From JACNLN01 sp964626495 (GTDB lineage: Bacteria; Fidelibacterota; Marinisomatia; Marinisomatales; CAZVFT01), in the NCBI GenBank assembly GCA_964626495.1, contig CAZVFT010000057.1, positions 1-16,525 of the forward strand: a DNA stretch of 16,525 nucleotides. Direction: 5' to 3'. Below the pieces are notes generated by a model. That model made no database searches. It was not told the origin of the DNA and saw only the letters and a list, made by a program, of their open reading frames with translations. This document shows positions 6,955 to 14,507 of the stretch, in pieces (the stretch's first letter is position 1; every line of letters starts with the position of its first letter). The position numbers and the translations under genes are program-made.

Positions 6955-9900
6955 TCAGTGATTTCCCCGCCTGCCTCCCACCAGTCGGGAGGGCGGGCAG
7001 GAGTGTCTTCGGTGGCTGATTTTCTTTACTTCAATGGATCTCCACATATAATAAATGGTTGGAATTACCAATAAGGTCAACACGGTCGATGTCACCATCC
7101 CACCAACCATCGGAGCAGCAATTCGTTTCATCACTTGCGACCCCGTACCGTGTCCCCAGAGGATTGGCAACAAACCACCCATAATTGCAATTACAGTCAT
7201 CATTTTCGGGCGGACTCGATCAACCGCTCCCTCCATTATAGCATCATAAAGATCTTTTAAAGAATTCATCTTTCCAACTTCCTTACGATACTTATATGCG
7301 AGGTCAAGATAGATCAGCATAACGACGCCGGTTTCGGCTGCCACACCTGCTAAAGCGATAAACCCAACCCCCACAACGACACTCATATTGTAGTCCAATA
7401 AGTACATAAACCACAAGCCCCCCACCAACGCAAATGGAAGAGAAAGCATAACAATTATACTCTCGGTTACATTTTTAAAATTAAAGAAAAGTAAAAGGAA
7501 TATGATCAACAAAGTAATGGGTACGACTAATTTCAATCGTTTATTCGCGCGTTCCATATATTCGTATTGACCACTCCAGACAATCGAATATCCTTCGGGA
7601 ACTTTTAATTCTTTTGTTAAAGCTATCTTAGCACGTTTCACATAGGTACCTACATCAATCCCGGTAATGTCCACATAGATCCACCCAGTCATCTTAGCAT
7701 TTTCACTCTTAATGACTGGTGCACCCCTACTAATCTGGATATCCGCCACTTGACTGATAGGAATTTGTGCTCCGGTAGGAGTGGGAACAATCACCCTTTT
7801 CAATTTTTCAATGCTATCACGCAATTCCCGACTATACCGTACATTAATCGGATATCGTTCCAGTCCCTCAACGGTATAGCTTACATTCATTCCTCCCACA
7901 GCAGATTGAATTATATCCTGTACATCACCAACGGTTAAACCATACCGGGCTGCTTCTCTGCGGTTGATGACAAAATCAAAATAGTTACCGCCGGTTACCT
8001 TATCCGCATAGGCACTCAGAGTACCGGGGATTTTTTGAACGATTGCCTGTACTCTGGCTCCTAACACATTTAATGTATCAAGATTATCGCCCATCAATTT
8101 GATCCCCACGGGTGTTTTTATTCCGGTACTCAACATATCGATTCGAGTCTTAATAGGCATGGTCCAGGCATTCGTCAAACCGGGGAATTGGATAGAAGCG
8201 TTTAATTCCGCTACCAGTTCGTCGATGGTGACGATTCGATGTTCTGGCCAGAGCTTAGACAGGAAGGATTTCAACCAGTCGGGTAAGTGCCAACCGGAAT
8301 ACCAGCGGGAGACATTTTTTCTCTTCGGCCAATCATGTTCCGGTTTCATAGTAATTGTGGTTTCAATCATACTCAGTGGAGCCGGATCGGTGGCAGTTTC
8401 AGCACGACCGATTTTTCCAAACACACGTTCAACTTCCGGGAATGTTTTAATAATCTTGTCAGTTTGCTGCAATAATTCCTTTGCCTTCGTAATGGAAATT
8501 CCCGGATCCGTCGTAGGCATATATAAAAGGTCTCCTTCATTTAACGGAGGCATAAATTCTGACCCAATTCGTTTTAAAGGAATTATTGTAACAGCTATAG
8601 CAATCAGAGCAATCATCAATGTTGTAATTCTAAACTTCAGAACGAAACGAATAGCAGGTCGATAAATACGTATCAGGAAGCGGTTCACCGGATTCTTTTC
8701 CTCCGATAGAATTTTTCCCCGAATGAAATATCCCATTAAAATCGGAACAATTGTGATTGCCAGCAGGGCTGAAGCACCCATGGCGTATGTCTTAGTAAAT
8801 GCCAACGGTTTGAATAATCGTCCTTCTTGAGCCTGCAGGGTAAATACTGGCATAAATGAAACGGTAATTATCAGTAAGGAGTAAAAGAGGGCAGGACCAA
8901 CTTCTTTCGAGGCATCCAGAATCAATTGCCAGTGATCGACTTCCCCGGAACGACGTTCGATGTGCTTATGAGCATTTTCAATCATCACGATCGCTGCGTC
9001 TACCATAGCACCAATGGCGATAGCAATCCCTCCTAAAGACATGATATTGGCATCGATACCCTGGTACCGCATGATTGTAAAGGCTATAAGTATACCAACT
9101 GGAAGTGTGAAAATGGCTACGAAAGCACTACGGAAATGCAGCAGGAAAATGATACATACCAACGATACAACAATAATCTCCTCGATCAATTTCTCCTTTA
9201 AATTGTCTATTGCCCGTTCGATTAATAAGGAACGGTCATATGCTGGCTTGATGGCAACTCCATTGGGAAGTCCTGTCTTCAGATCCTCAATTTTTTCCCT
9301 CACTTTATGGATAATTTCAAGGGCATTTCCCCCATAACGCATCACAATAATGCCACCCACTACTTCACCAATTCCATCTCGTTCTACCAGTCCCCGCCGT
9401 AACTCCGGACCTAAATGAATATTGGCTACACCCCTAAGTAGAATCGGAGTACCATTTTGATCTACTCCTAATGGAATACTTTTTAAATCATCAAGAGACT
9501 TGATATAGCCCAATCCCCGTACCATGAATTCGGTTTCAGCCATCTCAACGAGTTTCCCACCAACATCATTGTTACTTCTTTTAATTGCCATTTTTACCTT
9601 GTTTAAGGGAATGTTATAGGCTAACAACTTGTTCGGGTCCACTTCCACCTGATACTGTTTTACATATCCCCCAATGCTGGCTACCTCTGAAACACCCGGA
9701 ACGCTCATCAACTCATAACGAAGATAAAAATCCTGAATTGAACGGAGTTCCTGCAGATCGTGTTGATCACTTTCAACCGTGTATTCATACACCCACCCTA
9801 CACCAGTGGCATCGGGACCCAATTGCGGTGTGATCCCTCGTGGCAATCTTCCAGATACGAAGTTTAAATACTCCAACACCCGACTCCGAGCCCAATACAT

Positions 9901-10206
9901 GTCTGTACCATCCTCAAAAATGATGTAAACAAAAGATAGCCCAAAAAATGAATACCCCCTGACCACCTTGGCGTATGGAACGGATAGCATCGCTGTGGTG
10001 AGTGGATACGTCACCTGGTCTTCTACTACCTGCGGTGCCTGACCGGGATACTCGGTGAGAATAATCACCTGTACATCACTCAAGTCTGGAATGGCATCCA
10101 AGGGAGTTGTCGACATGGCAACAAAACCACCCAGAATTACAAATACCGTCGCCAAAACTACAATAAAACGGTTGTTAATTGACCATTCGATAATTTTTTC
10201 AATCAT
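6955..10206 (-). CDS. cusA: CusA-type RND heavy-metal efflux pump
   Basis: This 1083-residue inner-membrane proton antiporter is the engine of the CusCBA pump, which moves Cu(I)/Ag(I) from the periplasm or cytosol out of the cell. The pattern of RND proteins is clear: an N-terminal TM helix, a large periplasmic domain, a TM block around 340-500, a second periplasmic domain, and a TM block around 890-1055. The TM4 motif GGIAIAIGAMVDAAIVMIEN contains the proton-relay Asp403, and Glu958 lies in LAGVAAETGVVML. The three methionines of the CusA metal site are in conserved contexts: LLYMPTT (Met563), SMIETT (Met613) and IDMLSTG (Met691). This favours Cu/Ag over Zn/Co. GGAG eight bases before the ATG supports the start, 25 bp after cusB. 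The last ~19 residues are encoded by a GC-rich hairpin and do not look like CusA. Confidence 0.96.
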   Translation of the reverse strand: MIEKIIEWSINNRFIVVLATVFVILGGFVAMSTTPLDAIPDLSDVQVIILTEYPGQAPQVVEDQVTYPLTTAMLSVPYAKVVRGYSFFGLSFVYIIFEDGTDMYWARSRVLEYLNFVSGRLPRGITPQLGPDATGVGWVYEYTVESDQHDLQELRSIQDFYLRYELMSVPGVSEVASIGGYVKQYQVEVDPNKLLAYNIPLNKVKMAIKRSNNDVGGKLVEMAETEFMVRGLGYIKSLDDLKSIPLGVDQNGTPILLRGVANIHLGPELRRGLVERDGIGEVVGGIIVMRYGGNALEIIHKVREKIEDLKTGLPNGVAIKPAYDRSLLIERAIDNLKEKLIEEIIVVSLVCIIFLLHFRSAFVAIFTLPVGILIAFTIMRYQGIDANIMSLGGIAIAIGAMVDAAIVMIENAHKHIERRSGEVDHWQLILDASKEVGPALFYSLLIITVSFMPVFTLQAQEGRLFKPLAFTKTYAMGASALLAITIVPILMGYFIRGKILSEEKNPVNRFLIRIYRPAIRFVLKFRITTLMIALIAIAVTIIPLKRIGSEFMPPLNEGDLLYMPTTDPGISITKAKELLQQTDKIIKTFPEVERVFGKIGRAETATDPAPLSMIETTITMKPEHDWPKRKNVSRWYSGWHLPDWLKSFLSKLWPEHRIVTIDELVAELNASIQFPGLTNAWTMPIKTRIDMLSTGIKTPVGIKLMGDNLDTLNVLGARVQAIVQKIPGTLSAYADKVTGGNYFDFVINRREAARYGLTVGDVQDIIQSAVGGMNVSYTVEGLERYPINVRYSRELRDSIEKLKRVIVPTPTGAQIPISQVADIQISRGAPVIKSENAKMTGWIYVDITGIDVGTYVKRAKIALTKELKVPEGYSIVWSGQYEYMERANKRLKLVVPITLLIIFLLLFFNFKNVTESIIVMLSLPFALVGGLWFMYLLDYNMSVVVGVGFIALAGVAAETGVVMLIYLDLAYKYRKEVGKMNSLKDLYDAIMEGAVDRVRPKMMTVIAIMGGLLPILWGHGTGSQVMKRIAAPMVGGMVTSTVLTLLVIPTIYYMWRSIEVKKISHRRHSCPPSRLVGGRRGNH
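6966..7001. repeat. GC-rich palindrome inside the 3' end of cusA
   Basis: Two arms, cccgcctgcctccc (6966-6979) and gggagggcgggcagg (6987-7001), pair at about 12 of 15 positions around a 7-base loop. The sequence is far more GC-rich than anything around it. It encodes most of the non-homologous tail of CusA (SCPPSRLVGGRRGNH). It looks like a small mobile palindromic element that extended the reading frame. It could also act as a transcript-stabilising or terminating hairpin, but no T-run follows it closely. Confidence 0.6.
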
Positions 10207-10231
10207 GCAAAAATCTCCAAATTAACCCTCA

Positions 10232-12010
10232 TTATTTCGCTTCAACTAAATTCATTCCACAGACAGGACAGCTTCCCGATTCATCTACGATGATGTAATT
10301 GTGCTCGGGCATAGGACAGGTATAGGTGATCTTCTCGGGATCAAACCGTTCTGTCCTTTTTACCAGTTGCATTCCACAATCCGGACATTCACCGGGTTCC
10401 TTCACCTTGACGTAGGAGTGAGACTCCATAGGACAGGTGTAATAGGTAAGCATCTCATCCTCCACTGTTCCAAAAGACAGAGATATCCCTGTTTCTTCTG
10501 TTTTCGTCATCTTGTGCTCCTCTTCTTGTTTATGGGTTTCTTCTAAATCATAATTATGCTCATGTCCCGAGATAGGAGTATCTTGATCCACATGCTGTTT
10601 CTCCTTTTCTCGCTGTACCAGTTCAGGGTTTTCAATTTGCAGCATTTTTGCGATACTTTCCTGAAGCTTGCTTTCCGAATCCAGCATAAACTGTCCAGAC
10701 GTAACAACTGTTTCCCCCTCGGATAACCCCTCTTTCACTTCGTAGTAACCGTCATCACTCTCTATTCCGATGGTGATATCCCGGGGAGCAAAACGACCCT
10801 CCCCCAGCGCCACAAAAACCAGATTCCGCTCACCAGAAAAAATCACTGATGCTGTAGGTACCGACACTACTTCTTCAATCGGCGATGTCTCTATTTCTAC
10901 ATTGGCGTACATACCCGGTTTCAACTCTATATTTGGGTTAAGAAATGATAGTCTCACTTTGATTGTTCGCGTCTTATCCTCTAAATATGGGTAAATATAC
11001 TGAACCATTCCTTTGTAGATCTTCCCGGGATTATATGAAAGAGTCATAGCAGCGAATTGTCCCTCCCTGATCCAGGGAACCTCGAATTCGTAGATATCAG
11101 CATATACCCAGATAGTAGATAAATCAGCAATGGAATAAAGCATCATTCCCGGTTTTACTTCCATCCCATCGAGGGCGTGTTTTTTGACAACAATACCGTC
11201 AAAGGGTGACATAAATGTCATAGTTTTTCTGGCTTGTCTGGTTCTCTTCAGATGCTCAATCTGTTCATCTGAAATGTCAAAGTATCCCAACCTTCTTTCC
11301 GTTGAAGCAAGGATATTCTTCAAATTATTTCTTACCTCTTCTGAGAATCCTTCAGAAATGCTCTCAAAGTTCCTCAAAGCATCTAGGTACTCTTCCTGTG
11401 CGGAAACTAGCTTGGGGCTGTAAATATCTAACAGAGGTTCACCCTTTCCGACTGCCTGGCCGGTGATATTCACATGTGTTTTTTCTATCCAGCCAGAGAA
11501 TTTCGTATGGACATGGGCAACTTTAGATTCATCATACACAATTCGTCCTATCGTTCGAATTCCCCTATGCAGATTTCTTCTGCCAACAGTTACCGTTCTG
11601 ATACCCATATTCTGCTCAACAACAGGGTTAATCTTTACCGTGGCACCGAACTCCTCTTCTCCTTCATAAACAGGGATCAGGTCCATACCCATAGGGGATT
11701 TACCGGGCTCTGGTGAAATGTATGTGGGATCCATAGGCGCCCGCCAGTAGAGAATTTTCCTCTCTCCCTTCTCCGTAGTCGTCGGAGCAGAGGATACTCC
11801 GCCTCCAATGGGGGTGAGTTTCATCCCGCATATTGGACAGTTCCCCGGACCTTCCTGAATGACATTTGGGTGCATGCCACAACTGTATAGCTGTTTTGCT
11901 TCCTGAGTCGTTTGTGTTTCACTTTGATTATTGCCATCTCGACTGCACCCTGTCACCACAAAACCGAGAGCTAAAAAAGATATAAACAGTGATATATAAA
12001 ACCTTTGCAT
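10232..12010 (-). CDS. cusB: CusB-type periplasmic adaptor lipoprotein with HMBD domains at both ends
   Basis: The 592-residue membrane-fusion protein links CusA to the outer-membrane channel. A lipoprotein signal ends VVTGC (Cys22). One HMBD follows (LYSCGMHP to CPICGMKL, 41-65), then the CusB-specific degenerate module YWRAPMDPTYISPEPGKSPM (88-107), the barrel-sandwich and helical hairpin core (about 125-300, with FSGWIEK and TFMSPFDGIVV), and the beta-barrel and proximal domains to about 450. A His/Glu-rich linker (about 473-500) leads to two more HMBDs (YYTCPMESHSY to CPDCGMQL, 523-549; YTCPMPEHNY to CPVCGMNL, 563-588). Ordinary CusB lacks this C-terminal pair, which may replace the missing CusF-type metallochaperone. 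The ribosome-binding site AAGGAG is formed by the last sense codons of cusC, so translation is probably coupled. The core call is secure; the role of the tail is inference. Confidence 0.95.
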   Translation of the reverse strand: MQRFYISLFISFLALGFVVTGCSRDGNNQSETQTTQEAKQLYSCGMHPNVIQEGPGNCPICGMKLTPIGGGVSSAPTTTEKGERKILYWRAPMDPTYISPEPGKSPMGMDLIPVYEGEEEFGATVKINPVVEQNMGIRTVTVGRRNLHRGIRTIGRIVYDESKVAHVHTKFSGWIEKTHVNITGQAVGKGEPLLDIYSPKLVSAQEEYLDALRNFESISEGFSEEVRNNLKNILASTERRLGYFDISDEQIEHLKRTRQARKTMTFMSPFDGIVVKKHALDGMEVKPGMMLYSIADLSTIWVYADIYEFEVPWIREGQFAAMTLSYNPGKIYKGMVQYIYPYLEDKTRTIKVRLSFLNPNIELKPGMYANVEIETSPIEEVVSVPTASVIFSGERNLVFVALGEGRFAPRDITIGIESDDGYYEVKEGLSEGETVVTSGQFMLDSESKLQESIAKMLQIENPELVQREKEKQHVDQDTPISGHEHNYDLEETHKQEEEHKMTKTEETGISLSFGTVEDEMLTYYTCPMESHSYVKVKEPGECPDCGMQLVKRTERFDPEKITYTCPMPEHNYIIVDESGSCPVCGMNLVEAK

Positions 12011-12014
12011 TACT

Positions 12015-13268
12015 TTACTCCTTCATTGCATAAACCAAACCAATTGCTCTTAATAAGCGAGCACTGGTGATGTTTTTATTCGCTTTAATTTTTTCAAAAT
12101 CAAGTTTGACCCTCACAACCATACGCTCACTGTCAAGAAGGTCAAGAAAACTGATTTTTCCTGTCTCATAGGCAGCAAAAGCAGAAGACAACATCTGTTC
12201 TGATTCCTGAAGTAACTTTGTCTCATACAGCGTGTAAGTCTCCTCTATTTCGTACAGCTCCTTGTTAGCAGAAAGTATTTCACCCTCCACCTGATTCCAG
12301 GTTTCCTCAATCATTTCCTCTTTCGCCTTCACCATCATCTTCGTGGACGCTATGCGGGCTTTGTTCCGTTTGAACCAGAGAGGAAGATTAAGTCCAATTT
12401 TGAACCCGAACGCATCCCTGCCCGCATCAGCAGGATCCTTCACCATTTCTGGTCCGATAGCAGTATAAGTGACACCTGCCACGAGATCAGGATAATTCCT
12501 GCGAACAGCAAGTTCATTCTGGAGGACGGCAACTTGTTTCTCTGTCATTGATATCTTGTACAGGGGATGTTTAGTTCTAGCAAGCTCCAATAGATCGCCT
12601 GTTGACCCCTTCGCTGGACGGATTTTCCATTCGTCTCCAAACAGGTCTGGTGAAAAATATCCGTTGAAAAGAGCTTGCAACTCATTTACTGCTGATTCGT
12701 GCTCACTCTCAAGGTTGTTGATCTGAGTCTCAATAAGAGACATCTCAATCTGCAGTTTCAAGATGGGATGTTGGGTACCGCCAACCCCTGTAGCATATTG
12801 GGTCAGTGCAACAGACTGGAATGACTTCAATTCCGATCTATACTCATTCAGAATTCTCAATGAGTTGGTTAGTCTCACATACATTGTCCACACCTTCCTC
12901 ATTTTGAAAGCAGCGTTGATCCTTTTCTGCTGCAAGTTATAACCCGTCATATCAGCTTTCAGCTTTGCCACTTGTCTTTCACGGTTCAGCTTACCCCAAA
13001 GGGGAAACTTTTGACCGAGCTTCATCTGTCCTTCCATAGGACCGTTCCGGGTTTCAATGGGTGCAAGAAACAACGTCCCCTCAACCATCGGATCGGGAAG
13101 CACTCCGGATATGCCAATAGCCTCAAGAGCCGATTGGTACGCCTTTTCCGCTGCAAGGATTTCCTTATTGTTCCTGAAAAGAACCTCCACCGGACTTCCT
13201 GTTCCCTGAGCAGAAACAAGGTGTGTTACAATGGTAAGTGTAAAGAATATTTTAAGAATTGATTTCAT
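12015..13268 (-). CDS. cusC: TolC/CusC-type outer-membrane efflux protein
   Basis: The 417-residue exported protein has a cleavable signal peptide (MKSILKIFFTLTIVTHLVSA, cut before Gln21). It shows the two-fold repeated architecture of outer-membrane efflux proteins: GQKFPLWGKLNRERQVAKLK near residues 85-104 and its counterpart GLNLPLWFKRNKARI in the second half, each followed by long amphipathic helices. FLDLLDSERMVVRVKLDFEK near the end matches the family C-terminal helix. It should form the trimeric channel of the pump encoded by the next two genes. There is no lipobox, unlike E. coli CusC. Its last codons, ATG AAG GAG TAA, carry the ribosome-binding site of cusB four bases ahead of that start. 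Its own start has AAAGG only two bases from ATG, following an attenuator-like hairpin. Confidence 0.92.
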   Translation of the reverse strand: MKSILKIFFTLTIVTHLVSAQGTGSPVEVLFRNNKEILAAEKAYQSALEAIGISGVLPDPMVEGTLFLAPIETRNGPMEGQMKLGQKFPLWGKLNRERQVAKLKADMTGYNLQQKRINAAFKMRKVWTMYVRLTNSLRILNEYRSELKSFQSVALTQYATGVGGTQHPILKLQIEMSLIETQINNLESEHESAVNELQALFNGYFSPDLFGDEWKIRPAKGSTGDLLELARTKHPLYKISMTEKQVAVLQNELAVRRNYPDLVAGVTYTAIGPEMVKDPADAGRDAFGFKIGLNLPLWFKRNKARIASTKMMVKAKEEMIEETWNQVEGEILSANKELYEIEETYTLYETKLLQESEQMLSSAFAAYETGKISFLDLLDSERMVVRVKLDFEKIKANKNITSARLLRAIGLVYAMKE

Positions 13269-13330
13269 AACCTTTCCCTTTAGTTGTTGGTTTACTTCTG
13301 GACACGTCTTGCCCAGAATTTACGATAAAA

Positions 13331-13364
13331 CCCGTGTAATTCCCGATGTATCAGGAATTACGGG
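13331..13364 (-). terminator. Hairpin plus T-run between the Cys-rich gene and cusC
   Basis: Read on the minus strand, CCCGTAATTCC pairs with GGAATTACACGGG (a two-base bulge) and is followed at once by TTTTAT. This is the form of a rho-independent terminator in the direction of the operon. It lies between the Cys-rich leader gene and cusC, so it would reduce or gate read-through into the pump genes. A shorter second stem (TCTGG pairing with CCAGA, minus strand) lies a little downstream, before the cusC start. A gene-internal role as an attenuator is inference. Confidence 0.5.
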
Positions 13365-13378
13365 TCAGGGAAGGGATA

Positions 13379-13732
13379 TTAAATCAGAAGGGGGGTGAGG
13401 AATGCAGGAGGGGGTTGCGGTTGTGGGAGATGGATTGAAGCAAGAAACGGTTGCCGTACAGTGGGAATATCAACCGCTTTGCTGGAAAGAAAATCTGCTG
13501 GAGAGAAAATCTGCACTTTAAATTTTTCCAGCGGTGCAGAAATCAACGGAATGAATACGACCTCCTCGCACTGGTTCATAGCCATAGGACAATCTTCCGG
13601 TTTCTGTTTTTCACAGCAAGAAACCTTGACCTTGCAGCACTGCATATCACAATCACTTGCTGGGAATAAGGGGACAAATGTCACCGCAAGTGCAAATAAA
13701 AGAAGACCGTATGAAATTTTGTTTATCAGCAT
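13379..13732 (-). CDS. Secreted Cys-rich protein, first gene of the cus operon
   Basis: The 117-residue protein has an N-terminal signal peptide (basic start, hydrophobic core about 8-25). The mature front is rich in cysteine: DCDMQCC (Cys28, Cys32, Cys33), SCC (Cys39, Cys40), DCPMAMNQC (Cys48, Cys55). The remainder is cysteine-free and ends in a Pro/Gln-rich stretch (LPQPQPPPAF). I do not recognise a named family. Seven cysteines within 28 residues plus two methionines between the last two suggest periplasmic or surface metal binding, which fits its place directly ahead of cusCBA. The gene lacks a ribosome-binding site before ATG and an in-frame TAA lies just upstream, so the start is fixed and translation may be leaderless. 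It is probably a real gene: it has an export signal and lies in the operon. Confidence 0.65.
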   Translation of the reverse strand: MLINKISYGLLLFALAVTFVPLFPASDCDMQCCKVKVSCCEKQKPEDCPMAMNQCEEVVFIPLISAPLEKFKVQIFSPADFLSSKAVDIPTVRQPFLASIHLPQPQPPPAFLTPLLI

Positions 13733-13738
13733 TGGTTT

Positions 13739-13768
13739 ATTTTACGCAATAACATTCAAAAGTTCCAA
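13739..13768 (-). promoter_or_regulatory. Possible promoter of the cus operon (leaderless)
   Basis: On the minus strand TTGGAA (13763-13768) and TAAAAT (13739-13744) are 18 bases apart, an acceptable sigma-70-like pair. The -10 element would put transcription start at about the ATG of the Cys-rich gene, only six bases downstream, which agrees with the absence of a ribosome-binding site. The pattern is short and AT-rich sequence gives such matches by chance, so confidence is low. Confidence 0.25.
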
Positions 13769-13779
13769 ACTATTTTTGT

Positions 13780-13792
13780 ATATCGTCGATAT
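13780..13792. promoter_or_regulatory. Perfect 13-bp palindrome, possible operator
   Basis: ATATCGTCGATAT is a perfect dyad around a central T. It lies 11 bases upstream of the proposed -35 element of the cus operon and 48 bp upstream of the first start codon, a usual place for an activator or repressor site. I cannot match it to a known metal-regulator operator, and no regulator gene is present nearby except the XRE protein, whose own operator differs. Confidence 0.3.
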
Positions 13793-13806
13793 CTATGTTT
13801 CCCTTT

Positions 13807-13868
13807 GTCTGAACCTTGATTTATAGGATTAAATAAAATCAGGAAATCAAGAAAATCATGGTTCAGAC
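13807..13868. repeat. 62-bp nested inverted repeat with 9-bp internal periodicity
   Basis: The outer arms GTCTGAAC (13807-13814) and GTTCAGAC (13861-13868) are perfect inverted repeats. Inside them CTTGATTT (13815-13822) and AAATCAAG (13844-13851) form a second perfect pair. Between the outer arms the text falls into 9-base units: cttgattta, taggattaa, ataaaatca, ggaaatcaa, gaaaatcat, with GATT-type units on the left and AATC-type on the right. It separates the 3' end of the peptidase remnant from the cus promoter region. It looks like a small mobile intergenic element and might also terminate transcription. I recall GTCTGAAC-ended elements of this form from other bacterial genomes but cannot confirm it here. 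Confidence 0.6.
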
Positions 13869-13878
13869 ATTATTTAAC

Positions 13879-14502
13879 TCATAAGAATTTACGCCAGATG
13901 TTCTCAGAACTTATCCTTCTGTATATTACCTGATATGAAACTTGAAATTTTCCGCATATAATTCTTGAAACAGCATCTTTAATCATTTCTTCATCTTCTC
14001 TTATGGACATTTCTCTGAATTGATAAATCTTATCTTTCAGTTTTTCAATTTCATTAATCAATTCTTTTTTTGGTACTAAAAGTCTACCAGCAAATTCATG
14101 AGCCTGCCATTCAAAACGTGAGTCGTATTCTTCCTTCAAATCAATCCTGAACTGCAACCACTCATCTTTAGAATTAAAGGGTGCATTTACATTTTGCTGC
14201 TTATGTAAGACAAGGTGACCTACTTCGTGCGCAAAAGTGAATCGCAGTCTATTTTCCTGCTTCGTTTACATGTACAAATCAAAATCAATGGTCAAAGACT
14301 TTAAATTTCTTGATAAGAAACCGTCTAAATCAGTTTTGTAGCGCAAACCTCGTATTGGGTCTATTTGCAATCCCAAAGTGAATTCAACAAAATCTAAAAT
14401 TGGTACTGGCGGACCATCTTTAAGCATTTTGTATTCATCACGAAGTTCTTCGATAACTTGCCAAATTTCCTGTTTCGAAAGCCGAGGTGGTATAATTGAC
14501 AT
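13879..14502 (-). pseudogene. ImmA/IrrE-type metallopeptidase gene split by an in-frame stop
   Basis: A 78-codon frame (13-terminal text KSLTIDFDLYM) ends at a TAA (14266-14268). The same frame continues without any shift for 128 more sense codons to 13879. The continuation is plainly the same gene: RLRFTFAHEVGHLVLH contains the zinc-binding HEVGH of the ImmA/IrrE (COG2856) family, and FEWQAHEFAGRLLVP is the family's third-ligand helix. Restored, the protein would be about 207 residues. A single base change (for example AAA to TAA) explains the break. The N-terminal piece has no active site, and no good start exists before HEVGH. ImmA-like peptidases cleave partner XRE repressors, and the intact XRE gene lies 5 bp upstream. 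It could also be a sequencing error or a readthrough codon. Confidence 0.8.
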
Positions 14503-14507
14503 ATAAA

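Noticed and set aside
8099..8665. 188-codon plus-strand frame
   Set aside because: It lies wholly inside cusA on the opposite strand and has no family resemblance; it is a shadow of the real gene.
13395..13826. 143-codon plus-strand frame
   Set aside because: It is antisense to the Cys-rich gene. The minus-strand protein has a signal peptide and fits the operon, whereas the plus-strand text is low-sense.
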